Below, one piece after another: positions 27,169 through 36,016 of a stretch of DNA of 64,000 bases. This DNA is from Candidatus Chlamydia sanziniae. Lineage in GTDB: Bacteria > Chlamydiota > Chlamydiia > Chlamydiales > Chlamydiaceae. A program made the position numbers and the translations under genes. Position 1 is the stretch's first letter. Each line of letters begins with the position of its first letter. The notes below the pieces were generated by a model. The model saw only the letters and a list, made by a program, of their open reading frames with translations, did no database searches and was not told the origin of the DNA. Where the stretch lies: the NCBI RefSeq assembly GCF_001653975.1, contig NZ_CP014639.1, positions 682,001 to 746,000 on the forward strand, given 5' to 3'.

Positions 27169-29067
27169 ATGAAAAAAGGAAAAATAGGGGCCTTACTATG
27201 TAGTTTGAGTGTGATGAGCGTTGTTACGGTTTTTTCTAAGGACTTAACAAAAGAAAATGCATTTCAAGATTTAGGCTTTATACAGCATTTAATTGAAGTA
27301 AAGTATGCGCCTTTGCCTTGGAAGCAGGTGTTATTTAATTGGAATTTAGAAGAACAAACCCAACATGCTCGTCGTCAATTGTTACTAGAAGAAAAACCTA
27401 CAACAGCTTATTGCCAAAGGGTTTTTTCGAATTATGTACAATCTTTAAATGACTATCATGCTGGAATAGTTTTTTACCGAAATGAGAATGCATATCTTCC
27501 TTATATTTTAAAGCTTACAGATGATGGGCATGTGTATGTTGTAGATGTAAATACAACACATGGTGATATTAGCTTAGGGGATGAGTTATTGGAATTTAAT
27601 GGTATGTTAGTAGAGGAAGCTATTGAGAGTGTTCGTTTTGGGCGGGGAAGTCTTGCTGATTATGCTGCAGCTACACGTTCGCTATTTTCTCGTTCTGCAG
27701 CTTTAGGGGAACAGGTTCCTTCAGGCATTGCAATGATGAAAGTCCGTCGTCCGAGTGGTTTAATACGTAATTCAACGACACGCTGGCGTTATACCCCTGA
27801 GCATATCGGAGATTTTTCTTTAGTAGCACCTTTAATGCCTAACCACAAAACGGACCTGCCTCTACAAGGTTGTGCGTTGTTTCGTCATAACCAACAATCA
27901 TCTGTGCATGGTAGTTCTTTGTTTAGTTCGCATATGCTTCCCTATTTTTGGGAAGAAACCCATGCGCAAAATAAGCAACGCGTGAACAGTGGATACCATT
28001 TGGGGAATAAGGATGGTTTCTTCCCTGACTTTGGTAATATACTTTGGGAGCAAATTTCGGGTCCTTATCGAGCAAATATTTTCAAAGCAAGGGATAGCTC
28101 TGGGAATTTATACCGCATAGGTTTTTTGCGAATTTCTACTTATATTTGGACGGATTTAGAAAATCGTGAGCCCAATCGTCTTGAAACACCTTGGGAAACT
28201 TTTGGAGAGATCATTGATATCTTACAAAAGGAGAGTGATGCTTTAATTATCGACCAAACGAATAATCCTGGAGGAAGTGTTTTCTATCTCTATGGGTTAC
28301 TTTCTATGCTAACAGATCGTCCTTTGGAGACGCCTAAACATAGAATGATTCTTACTCAGGATGAAGTAGCAACAGCATTGGAGTGGAGGGAAATGCTTGA
28401 GGGTGTCTTTACTGATACACAAGCGCGAGCTGTGCTTGGGGAGACTATGGAAGGGTACTGCATGGATATGCATGCTGTAGGAGCTTTGCAAAATTTTTCC
28501 AAGGATATACTGGATTGTTGGGCTAGTGGAGATATTTCTCTTTCGAAACCTATACCACTACTTGGATTTACTGAAGTGCAACCTCATCCACGGCATCGTT
28601 ATACGAAGCCAATATTTGTATTGATTAATGAAGAGGATTATTCTTGTGGAGATTTCTTTCCTGCGATTTTAAAAGACAATGGACGTGCTGTCTTAATAGG
28701 CAAGCCGACAGCAGGAGCTGGAGGATTTGTTTTCCGGGTGACCTTCCCTAACCGTTCGGGAGTGAAATCTGTATCTTTAACAGGTTCTTTAGCAGTAAGA
28801 ACTAGTGGGGAGTTCCTGGAAAATTTAGGAGTCTCTCCTGATATAGATTTGGGCTTTTCTGCAAAAGATTTGCAAACAGGGAAATATTCGGATTATATCT
28901 CGACGGTTAGATCTATTGTTACAAAGTCTCTCATGGATACAAGACAAAATTCAAAGCCTGAAGTTGAAGCTGAAGTTGAAGCTGAAGTTGAAGCTGAAGT
29001 TGAAGCTGAAGAGCTTGTAGAAACACAACTTCTTGTTCATGTGAATAGCTATGGCAAAATAGATTAG
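27169..29067 (+). CDS. cpa: Chlamydial protease/proteasome-like activity factor CPAF
   Basis: 632 residues with a cleavable Sec signal (about residues 1-23, KIGALLCSLSVMSVVTVFS). It is a tail-specific-protease-type serine protease. By comparison with C. trachomatis (H105, S499, E558) the catalytic residues are H97 in LNDYHAGIVFY, S492 in EEDYSCGDFFPAIL and E551 in SGEFLENLGVSPD. CPAF is secreted to the inclusion lumen, autoprocesses, and enters host cytosol late. The gene has a GGAGG-type ribosome site and is followed by a strong terminator. Unusual: residues 598-613 are four copies of Glu-Val-Glu-Ala from a 12-bp tandem repeat, lengthening the C-terminus beyond the roughly 600-residue norm. 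Confidence 0.96.
   Translation: MKKGKIGALLCSLSVMSVVTVFSKDLTKENAFQDLGFIQHLIEVKYAPLPWKQVLFNWNLEEQTQHARRQLLLEEKPTTAYCQRVFSNYVQSLNDYHAGIVFYRNENAYLPYILKLTDDGHVYVVDVNTTHGDISLGDELLEFNGMLVEEAIESVRFGRGSLADYAAATRSLFSRSAALGEQVPSGIAMMKVRRPSGLIRNSTTRWRYTPEHIGDFSLVAPLMPNHKTDLPLQGCALFRHNQQSSVHGSSLFSSHMLPYFWEETHAQNKQRVNSGYHLGNKDGFFPDFGNILWEQISGPYRANIFKARDSSGNLYRIGFLRISTYIWTDLENREPNRLETPWETFGEIIDILQKESDALIIDQTNNPGGSVFYLYGLLSMLTDRPLETPKHRMILTQDEVATALEWREMLEGVFTDTQARAVLGETMEGYCMDMHAVGALQNFSKDILDCWASGDISLSKPIPLLGFTEVQPHPRHRYTKPIFVLINEEDYSCGDFFPAILKDNGRAVLIGKPTAGAGGFVFRVTFPNRSGVKSVSLTGSLAVRTSGEFLENLGVSPDIDLGFSAKDLQTGKYSDYISTVRSIVTKSLMDTRQNSKPEVEAEVEAEVEAEVEAEELVETQLLVHVNSYGKID
28960..29007 (+). repeat. Four perfect 12-bp tandem repeats inside the CPAF gene
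   Basis: Unit GAAGTTGAAGCT repeated exactly four times (28960, 28972, 28984, 28996), then a degenerate GAAGAGCTT. It encodes Glu-Val-Glu-Ala in frame, so copy-number change would alter length without a frameshift. Confidence 0.97.
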
Positions 29068-29096
29068 ACCATATAAATGTAATTATTATAAACTGG

Positions 29097-29137
29097 ATAC
29101 GTTTTTAAGATTTTTATTTTGAAAACGTATTTTTTTA
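29097..29137 (+). terminator. Rho-independent terminator after CPAF
   Basis: Perfect 9-bp stem ATACGTTTT (29097-29105) and AAAACGTAT (29122-29130), followed by a T-run (29130-29136). It lies between the CPAF stop and the ispH ATG at 29158, so it separates the two transcripts. Confidence 0.85.
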
Positions 29138-29157
29138 TGGAAGTTATAAGAATTTTT

Positions 29158-30087
29158 ATGCGCAAACTTATTGTATGCAATCCTCGAGGGTTCTGTTCTG
29201 GAGTTATTCGTGCTATTCAAGTTGTGGAATTGGCATTAAAGAGGTGGGGGAGTCCTATTTATGTGCGCCATGAAATTGTTCACAATCGTCATGTTGTCAA
29301 TGCTTTACATGCTAAGGGTGCAATTTTTGTTGAAGAGTTAGCAGATGTTCCCGAGGGAGCAAAAGTGATTTATTCTGCGCATGGAATTTCTCCCGCTGTC
29401 CGTGTAGAAGCAAAAGCACGTAAGCTTATAGATATTGATGCTACGTGTGGTTTGGTTACCAAAGTACATTCTGCAGTAAAATTATATGCGAATAAGGGCT
29501 ATCAGATAATTTTAATAGGCCATAAGAAGCATGTTGAAGTTATCGGTATTGCAGGAGAAGCCCCTGAGAATGTCATTGTTGTAGAAAATGTAGATGATGT
29601 AGAAGCTTTACCTTTTGCTCCTGAAGTCCCTTTATTTTATATTACACAAACTACTTTAAGTTTGGATGATGTTGAAGAGATTGTTGGAGCTTTACAGAAG
29701 CGTTATTTGTCGTTGGTTACTCTCCCTAGATCATCAATTTGTTACGCAACAACAAACCGTCAGAAAGCACTACAGTCGGTATTGCCGTGGGTAGGTTTTG
29801 CATTCGTCATTGGAGATATCAATAGCTCAAATTCTAATCGTCTTCGTGAGATGATTGAAAAAAGAGGCGTTTCCGCTGCATTAATTAACGGTCCTGAGTA
29901 TATTTCTGAGGAGATTATGGATTGTTCTGGGAACATTGCTATCACTGCAGGGGCGTCAACTCCTGAGCATATTGTCCAGGCATGTATACGTCGACTAATT
30001 AAACTCATCCCTGGTTTAAAAGTAGAAGATGATGTATTTACTATAGAAGATGTCGTATTCCAACTTCCTAAAGAATTACGCTGTTAG
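29158..30087 (+). CDS. ispH: 4-hydroxy-3-methylbut-2-enyl diphosphate reductase
   Basis: 309 residues from ATG 29158 (MRKLIVCNPRGFCSGVIRAI). In-frame ATGs at 29119 and 29137 are rejected because they fall in or at the edge of the CPAF terminator and add non-family residues. Three conserved cysteines for the 4Fe-4S cluster are present: GFC at residue 13, DATCGLVTKVH and SSICYATTNRQ. IspH makes IPP and DMAPP at the last step of the MEP isoprenoid pathway, an essential chlamydial route. The final 38 bp overlap the methyltransferase-like gene. Confidence 0.96.
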   Translation: MRKLIVCNPRGFCSGVIRAIQVVELALKRWGSPIYVRHEIVHNRHVVNALHAKGAIFVEELADVPEGAKVIYSAHGISPAVRVEAKARKLIDIDATCGLVTKVHSAVKLYANKGYQIILIGHKKHVEVIGIAGEAPENVIVVENVDDVEALPFAPEVPLFYITQTTLSLDDVEEIVGALQKRYLSLVTLPRSSICYATTNRQKALQSVLPWVGFAFVIGDINSSNSNRLREMIEKRGVSAALINGPEYISEEIMDCSGNIAITAGASTPEHIVQACIRRLIKLIPGLKVEDDVFTIEDVVFQLPKELRC

Positions 30088-30793
30088 CAAGTCTCTACGC
30101 AATTTTTTTTTGGTAGTAAGGCAGTTTTTTTCCAGAATTATTTTTTCTTTTCGAGAGTGTATATACCTTTTTTGTTCATTATATGTGAAGTACCCGAGGT
30201 TACTTTTATATGATGTAATCAAGTATTTCTATTCTTTATTGCATAATCCCTATGCTAAGCTTCGTATATCTCCGCAATCCTCATTGTTAAAGGAGGGGAA
30301 TGTTTATGGAGAGACTCCCTGGTCAGCTCTTTATAAAATCAGCAAAGCTTTTGGTATAACTTCTCAGGACGTTATTTATGATTTAGGATCTGGATTAGGA
30401 AAAGTTTGTTTTTGGTTTGCCCATGTCATACAATGTCAGGTTTTGGGAGTAGAAAACCAAGAGAATTTTGTTCGCTTTTCTGTAAATATTCACCGCAAAC
30501 TATCTTCGGGATTTACATTATTCTGCTTACAAGATTTCAAAGACATTTCATTATCGGAAGCATCTTGTGTTTATTTTTATGGTTCATCGTATTCCCGACG
30601 TGTACTAAAGGATGTTCTTCAAGCTTTTGTTTCTATGGCTCCGGGGGCAATTGTTATTAGCATTTCTTTTCCTCTAGATTCTTTTCCTTATGGAAAGAAG
30701 CTTTTCTTCACAGAAAAAAAATGTGTTGTACGCTTTCCTTGGGGAAGGACTATAGCGTATAAGAATGTTCGTAAACATCTTGATGCTTATTGA
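30050..30793 (+). CDS. Putative SAM-dependent methyltransferase with hydrophobic N-terminus
   Basis: 247 residues from ATG 30050, within the end of ispH (38-bp overlap); no better start is visible, so the N-terminus is uncertain. Residues about 18-65 are very hydrophobic and aromatic (FFLVVRQFF, IYLFCSLYV, LLLYDVIKYFYSLL), probably a membrane anchor. Then VIYDLGSGLGKVCFWFAHVI (about 113-132) is a motif I SAM-binding loop, with VLGVENQENFV as the acidic strand 2. The DLGSGLGKV form recalls DOT1-like and rRNA/protein methyltransferases. The rest of the fold is weakly kept. It converges on the CopD2-like gene, ending 7 bp inside it. Substrate unknown. Confidence 0.65.
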   Translation: MSYSNFLKNYAVSKSLRNFFLVVRQFFSRIIFSFRECIYLFCSLYVKYPRLLLYDVIKYFYSLLHNPYAKLRISPQSSLLKEGNVYGETPWSALYKISKAFGITSQDVIYDLGSGLGKVCFWFAHVIQCQVLGVENQENFVRFSVNIHRKLSSGFTLFCLQDFKDISLSEASCVYFYGSSYSRRVLKDVLQAFVSMAPGAIVISISFPLDSFPYGKKLFFTEKKCVVRFPWGRTIAYKNVRKHLDAY

Positions 30794-32268
30794 TAAAGAT
30801 TACGGATAGTATCATGATCAGTTTGTAGCATGTGTAGGAGAAAGTTATCCATATTTTTCCAATGATCTTTAATTTCTTCAATTGATCGTGTGATGTCATC
30901 GTGTTCTATTCTAAAGATTTCCTTATAATGTTCTGCAAATGTTCTTGTTGCAGTCTCTTTAAGTTCATAGATTTTAGACGCGGCTTCAGTAAGCTGAGAG
31001 AGTGATGAGAAGATTTTTCCTGTACTTTTAAAAAAAGTTCGTGCAGTCGCTGTTTTCCAGAATCCCGTATTTTTTTGAATGGAACTTAAAAGCTTGTCTC
31101 CAGAAATCTCTCCTATAATCGGGGAAAGAGCTCCTAGGATTCCTAGTACTGCTGTAGCGACTCCTAACCACTGAGTGATCTTAGCTTGATATTCATAGCT
31201 ACTAATTAGCGCTTGAGCTTTTGTAAAGAGGAGTTGCCTTGCTTGAAGTCTTGAGAGGTTGTCTTGCTCTCGGCTATGAATCATCAGTTTCATGATTTCT
31301 GCGCATATTCTAAGCACATCAAGATTAGTTACTCTTGAATGAAATAGTGTACTCAGTTGTGCTTCAGAAAGAGCAAATTCTACCACGGGCTTTGGCAACC
31401 ACTGTGAATAAGGTTTTTTAGAGTCTGAAGATGTGACAACATTAGAAGATTCATCAATTTCTTCAATATCTTTAGGTTGTTTTTCCTGTTCGCTATGGTC
31501 ATCTTGTTGTTGTTGCCCTTGCTCTCCAAGACCTTCTTCTTTTTCTTGGCTTTTTGTTGTTTGTAAACTTTTGGAAATTTCAGCTCGTAATTGACTGAAA
31601 AGTCCCATAGGGCTGAGTATAGTAGATTTTGATAGGGTGCTGTCTTTAGATTTTTGAGATTCTGTATGTTTGCTATCGTGTTCTTTTGTTGTGTGTTCTT
31701 TTATTATTTGTTGAGAATATGTTTTTACTTCAAGGGTTATGAATGAAGATTTATGACGAGATTGCTCTTTTACTTCTTTAGATAGGGGGGACTGCAGTAT
31801 TATGATAATAGTTTTTGTAATAGGGGTTTCTTCATTAGGAGTTGAACAAGAAGAAAATGCTAATTCAGCATTTTCTTTCATTAATTGCTTCTCCATTTTT
31901 GATGATTTTATGGTTTGTCCTAGTAAGCTTTGTGTATTTGAAGAGGGACTGCTCTGGTAGGTTGTTGATTTTGATTTTGGTGATAGCAATGCTTTCGTTA
32001 GCATACCATTTTTGATTAATAGGCTTTCTTCGGGCTTTGGTTTTAGTTTATTAGAAGTCGATTGTGAAAACATAGCTCCTGCTTGAAAGAGAAGTATCAT
32101 GCATGTTTCTGATATGCTTCTTAACAGCGCGCACTGCTGTCCCTCAATTAGATTAATGTTCATTGTAGCAAGAGTCGATGCATCCTCTGTGAAAGGGTTG
32201 TCTGAAGGAAAGAGGTTCTCCTCGCTTTCAGTAGTAGGAGTAGATGTTGTTGTATAGGATACTGTCAT
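30787..32268 (-). CDS. copD2: Type III translocator CopD2-like protein (CT860-like)
   Basis: 493 residues from ATG 32268 with AAGGAA upstream. A disordered Ser/Lys/Gln-rich half (about 65-295) is followed by a helical region with one hydrophobic segment (about 365-387, TQWLGVATAVLGILGAL) and amphipathic C-terminal helices (residues 405-490). One membrane segment matches the YopD/CopD-type minor translocator. A short motif SPMGLF at 219-224 also appears, as S-P-x-x-L-F, in both other non-chaperone proteins of the cluster. Last gene of the leftward run CT863-like, scc3, copB2, copD2. It should form the host-membrane pore with CopB2. Name is by order and architecture. Confidence 0.78.
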   Translation of the reverse strand: MTVSYTTTSTPTTESEENLFPSDNPFTEDASTLATMNINLIEGQQCALLRSISETCMILLFQAGAMFSQSTSNKLKPKPEESLLIKNGMLTKALLSPKSKSTTYQSSPSSNTQSLLGQTIKSSKMEKQLMKENAELAFSSCSTPNEETPITKTIIIILQSPLSKEVKEQSRHKSSFITLEVKTYSQQIIKEHTTKEHDSKHTESQKSKDSTLSKSTILSPMGLFSQLRAEISKSLQTTKSQEKEEGLGEQGQQQQDDHSEQEKQPKDIEEIDESSNVVTSSDSKKPYSQWLPKPVVEFALSEAQLSTLFHSRVTNLDVLRICAEIMKLMIHSREQDNLSRLQARQLLFTKAQALISSYEYQAKITQWLGVATAVLGILGALSPIIGEISGDKLLSSIQKNTGFWKTATARTFFKSTGKIFSSLSQLTEAASKIYELKETATRTFAEHYKEIFRIEHDDITRSIEEIKDHWKNMDNFLLHMLQTDHDTIRNLYQ

Positions 32269-32283
32269 AGATTCCTTCGAGGA

Positions 32284-33825
32284 CTATGCTCTAAGAGCAT
32301 TAAGATGAGTTTGATCCATTTCGCGTATTAAATCTAATAGACGGAAGAGATTTTCGAAAGAATTCTCTATTTTTTCTAGTAATTCTTGTGAACGGGAGAA
32401 ATTGTCCTCTCTTTCAAAGTTTGTGAATTCGATGCGTAACTCAATTTCAGTCAACTGTGCTTTTATTTTATATATACCAGATTTTATCCATAACATAACA
32501 CCTCGTAAGACAGCGAGAGCACTTTCTAAGGCAGGCTGAATTCCTTGGATTGCCCCTTCAATTAGGGGAGAGAAACCGAGATGCTCTATGCGTAATGTTG
32601 CTAGCGACAGGACTATGGAGAGTACATAAAGAACAATTTGTAAGATATTAATAATCTTTTGTTTTTTTTCTTTATTTTTTCCAGGCAATAATTTTGCCAG
32701 AATTTCCCATCCATTCAAGACGTTCAGTAGCGTTAAGGTTAATGTGATGAGTCCTGCAAATAAAGCAATAAAAGAAAATACTCCTCCTCCTGATGCTATG
32801 GCAACAACACCAATCCCTATCGATATCCAGGGCACTAACCATTCGATAACTGTAACTAAGGAACCCCACTTTTTCGCTCTAGCTTCTTTTTCAATACTTT
32901 CTTGGATTTGCGCAAGTCTCTGCTCATGTAAAGTATCGAGTTCTTTTTGAGTTGCTTCTATCGTGTCTTTATGACATGCATAAGCAGCAAAATCTGCAAG
33001 AATTCCTTGTTTTGTTAAGAGGTAACTCAGAGAAAAAATTCCAATCGTTGGAGGAGGGAGAATGGGAACGATTTGAGCGACTTTTTGTGTTTGTTTTTTA
33101 TTCTGTTTATTAGAGGAAAGAGATTCTTCTTCATGTTTTTTATTTGAATCTTGGTTTTGTGAGTTGCTTTCTCTTTCATGAGCTTTAGTTGAAAATTTTA
33201 GTGTCGAGCGCTCTTCTATTTCTCTCTTTTGGGAAAGAAACTGATAGCTTTCTTTTTTGTCCTCTTTTTGCATTTTGTGATGCAATAAATCTTTAAATTG
33301 TATTGGTGACTTATCTGTAAAGAAATTAGGGGATGTGAGTTTTTGATCAGAAAAATCAGAATCTTTAGAGTTTTCTAAACTTCTTGAAACAGGGCCTTTT
33401 AGTTCGTTGTTTTCTGAGATTTCTGGTGATGTATTAGTTTCTCGATTTTTTAGCGTAAAGAGAGTTCTCCACAAAACTTTAGTGGCTTCTTTACAGTTTT
33501 GGTTGGTAAAAAGACCCCAAGGAGAAGAGGCAGAAGCTTTGGACATTTTAGGAAGTTGAGAGGAAAACGAACTACCAAATACGAGCATTTTTTCTCTTGA
33601 GGTAGCTACAGAAATCTCATTAAAAAATTTAGAGTTTCCTCTTGGAGAATGCGTGCATCGCTGCTTGTTGGCAAAGAGCTTTTGTAGAACAGGGCTTATG
33701 GTAGAAGAAGAAGTCACCATGGAATACGGAAATGTACCTATGGATTCTTGAGTCTTAGGATCTTCAGGAATGTAAGGAGCTTCGTTGAGAAAGATTTCAT
33801 TAGTTTGAGATAACCAAGAGGACAT
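32284..33825 (-). CDS. copB2: Type III translocator CopB2-like protein (CT861-like)
   Basis: 513 residues from ATG 33825 (GGAGA seven bases upstream); a TTG two codons earlier is less likely. The N-terminal 250 residues are Ser/Lys/Gln-rich and probably disordered. Two strong hydrophobic blocks follow, about 320-375 (a double-length block, VTVIEWLVPWISIGIG... FSFIALFAGLITLTL) and 390-413 (ILQIVLYVLSIVLSL), with a helical C-terminus. Two hydrophobic blocks are the YopB/CopB plan for the major translocator. SPWGLF lies at about 101-106. It lies 15 bp upstream of copD2 and 21 bp after scc3. It would insert in host or inclusion membrane. Confidence 0.8.
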   Translation of the reverse strand: MSSWLSQTNEIFLNEAPYIPEDPKTQESIGTFPYSMVTSSSTISPVLQKLFANKQRCTHSPRGNSKFFNEISVATSREKMLVFGSSFSSQLPKMSKASASSPWGLFTNQNCKEATKVLWRTLFTLKNRETNTSPEISENNELKGPVSRSLENSKDSDFSDQKLTSPNFFTDKSPIQFKDLLHHKMQKEDKKESYQFLSQKREIEERSTLKFSTKAHERESNSQNQDSNKKHEEESLSSNKQNKKQTQKVAQIVPILPPPTIGIFSLSYLLTKQGILADFAAYACHKDTIEATQKELDTLHEQRLAQIQESIEKEARAKKWGSLVTVIEWLVPWISIGIGVVAIASGGGVFSFIALFAGLITLTLTLLNVLNGWEILAKLLPGKNKEKKQKIINILQIVLYVLSIVLSLATLRIEHLGFSPLIEGAIQGIQPALESALAVLRGVMLWIKSGIYKIKAQLTEIELRIEFTNFEREDNFSRSQELLEKIENSFENLFRLLDLIREMDQTHLNALRA

Positions 33826-33846
33826 ACTCAAGTCTCCATTTTTAAA

Positions 33847-34365
33847 TTAGCCACGATTTTTGATTTCCAATATTTCTTCTTTAAGTTCTTTATAAATAGG
33901 CGTATCCTTTGCGCGTTTCCATGCCAATTCTAAAGCTTTTTCTGCTTCTTCTTCTTCACTTAGGAGGGTGTAGCATATATATGCGTAGTAGTGAGGATAA
34001 GGGTCTTTATCGCGTAATATTGCTGTTACGCCATAAGCATGCAAAGCTTGGGAATACTGTTTATCCATATGCAAAGAAGCTCCCAAAGAAAACCAGAACT
34101 TAGAGACAAAAGGATTAAAAAAAACAAGCCAACGAAATATTTGGCAACTTTCTTGGTATTGTTTATTTAAATAGGCGTGATAGCCCTCTTTATATACTCT
34201 TTCTAAATCTTCGAAAGAAACTTTGAATATCTTTTGATAAGTATCTAAGGGTAAGTCTTTGTTGGGAACGTAATTTTCTAAATATTTTTCTAAATCGTCA
34301 GGAAAAGGAAAATCCTGTTTACATATTGAAGCAATTTTATCTAATAAATAAGTTAAGTATGACAT
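33847..34365 (-). CDS. scc3: Type III translocator chaperone Scc3/LcrH-2 (TPR protein)
   Basis: 172 residues from ATG 34365, overlapping the stop of the preceding gene as TAATG, so translation is coupled. The frame is open 26 codons further up, but those lie inside the previous gene. Three TPR units are visible: YKEGYHAYLNKQYQESCQIFRWLVFFNP, KFWFSLGASLHMDKQYSQALHAYG, and PHYYAYICYTLLSEEEEAEKALELAW. This is the SycD/LcrH family, whose TPR groove binds translocators before secretion. The gene lies directly between the two presumed clients and the CT863-like protein. Cytoplasmic. Confidence 0.9.
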   Translation of the reverse strand: MSYLTYLLDKIASICKQDFPFPDDLEKYLENYVPNKDLPLDTYQKIFKVSFEDLERVYKEGYHAYLNKQYQESCQIFRWLVFFNPFVSKFWFSLGASLHMDKQYSQALHAYGVTAILRDKDPYPHYYAYICYTLLSEEEEAEKALELAWKRAKDTPIYKELKEEILEIKNRG

Positions 34366-35819
34366 TAAGGACGTAGATTGTAAGTAAAAGTATCCATGAG
34401 TTCTTTCAAAAGTTTCAGTACATTGGATCGTGCTTGATGGCACTGAGAAACCTCTTGTAGATGTCTTTGCATGTCAGTTCTTTCCAGCTGCGTGATTTTC
34501 TCCATGTTTTCCTTACGCATTTGTATGTTTTCTTTGAAAGCTTTTTTTTCTTCCTCTGACCATGTATAATTATCGTTATTGATAGGAACTCCTAGTATTT
34601 TTGCACGATCCACTAGAGCTTTTGTTTCGGGATCATTACTCCAATTGATATCCCCTTTTTCATTGTTAATTTTGGAAATGAGGACTGTAAGTGCATCAAC
34701 ATTATCCGTACGTTCTTTTACTCGTAGATAGAGTTCGTGGGCTTCAGCTTCGGCTTGACCTAAAATTCTCGCCATGAGCTTCATGAATCGTAAAAAGACA
34801 TTTTCTATTTTTGGCGTTTCTATGGGTATAGAAAGTTTTTCGTTAGGGACTTCGCCAAAAAGTGTCATTGGAGAAGGTGCTTTTCTCTTAAAGCTTGACT
34901 CATTGGAAGGCATTTCTCTGGATTGACGTATTTCACAATGATAACGTAAATTCGCCAGGCAAAGAGTTTTTATAGGAACCTTAGCCACCCCCTCCCCCTC
35001 TAAGTTGGATGTATCCTTACGTTTTTTATTCTGAGTGTCCTGTTTTTGTTCCTCTTCCTGTTGGTGTTGTCCTTCTTTCTGTTGGTCTTTGTTTTCGCGA
35101 TTTTCTTTATGTAATTCTTGAAATTTTGTAGTAGTGAGGAACTCTTCTTTTTTCTCTAGAGTATGACCCGCTATGTGAGAAGCTGTAATCTGCTGTTCTT
35201 TACTTGAGGTTGCCTTGGACAAGGAATCTATCACAGAGGAAAAACGTGGATTATGATTTTGTCGGTAAGACAAATTGCTGACGACTGAAGTTTCTGATGG
35301 TAAGGCCTCACCTTTTTTTCCAAAAGTTGGTGACGCTGTAGATGCCTGCTTCTGGGATTGGGGAAGCAGAGCCTCTTGAGATTTGGAAATTAGAGAACCA
35401 GAGTTTTGATATAAAATGTTTTCTTCAGCAGTAGCAGGCTTGTCTGAATGTTGTAATTGTAGATTTTTTGAGGTTTCTTCAGAAATCTCTATAGTTTCAA
35501 GAGTTTTCAGTAGATCCGAGATTTGGATTTCTAAAGTTACAATTTCAGGAGATAAAAAGATGAATTGATGAGATAAATCAGAAGATGGGCCACCATTTTG
35601 CTGAGTTGCAAAAACTATTTGGGTTAAAATGAGATCAGCAAGAGATTCGGATAAAGAAATTAAGGTTGTCTCTGTTGTTATTGGAGATAAGAAAACATCT
35701 CCTGTTAGTGTTTTCAAAACTCCCGAAGATCCTAGAGATGTAGAAGATGATGCTATGGAGGTGTCTTCTTTTAGCATCATGTTTGTCGCAGGAACTGCGG
35801 AAGGTTGAGGAGCATTCAT
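34365..35819 (-). CDS. Probable type III secreted protein upstream of scc3 (CT863-like)
   Basis: 484 residues, first gene of the leftward cluster. It has no Sec signal and no clear membrane helix. The N-terminal 45 residues are Ser/Thr-rich; a segment LISLSESLADLILTQIVFATQ (about 53-73) resembles LLRSISETCMILLFQAG near the same place in the CopD2-like product. A long Glu/Gln/Lys stretch (about 220-270) follows, then SPMTLF at 316-321 and a charged helical C-terminus to residue 484. This suggests a soluble relative of the translocators that uses the same chaperone. In C. trachomatis CT863 is in this place; I know of no settled function. Confidence 0.7.
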   Translation of the reverse strand: MNAPQPSAVPATNMMLKEDTSIASSSTSLGSSGVLKTLTGDVFLSPITTETTLISLSESLADLILTQIVFATQQNGGPSSDLSHQFIFLSPEIVTLEIQISDLLKTLETIEISEETSKNLQLQHSDKPATAEENILYQNSGSLISKSQEALLPQSQKQASTASPTFGKKGEALPSETSVVSNLSYRQNHNPRFSSVIDSLSKATSSKEQQITASHIAGHTLEKKEEFLTTTKFQELHKENRENKDQQKEGQHQQEEEQKQDTQNKKRKDTSNLEGEGVAKVPIKTLCLANLRYHCEIRQSREMPSNESSFKRKAPSPMTLFGEVPNEKLSIPIETPKIENVFLRFMKLMARILGQAEAEAHELYLRVKERTDNVDALTVLISKINNEKGDINWSNDPETKALVDRAKILGVPINNDNYTWSEEEKKAFKENIQMRKENMEKITQLERTDMQRHLQEVSQCHQARSNVLKLLKELMDTFTYNLRP

Positions 35820-35992
35820 TATTTTATGTAATGTAGATTAGGACACATAAGAAAAAGGAAAATTAGCTAAAATTCTATTTTCCTGCAAGTTTGATTATAA
35901 GGGGGTTAGAGAGAAAGGAAAAACTTAAGAAGGATCTAGGGGATTTTTGTTTACAAAAAACGACTCGAGCAAGAAAACTAACTCAATCAGTG

Positions 35993-36010
35993 TTGTAATT
36001 TTAATTACAA
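35993..36010. promoter_or_regulatory. Perfect inverted repeat directly upstream of tRNA-Leu
   Basis: TTGTAATT-TT-AATTACAA, an 18-bp operator-like dyad with perfect 8-bp arms, ending 6 bases before the tRNA 5' end. It could be a transcript-leader hairpin or a protein site; which is not known. Confidence 0.6.
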
Positions 36011-36016
36011 TGTTCT

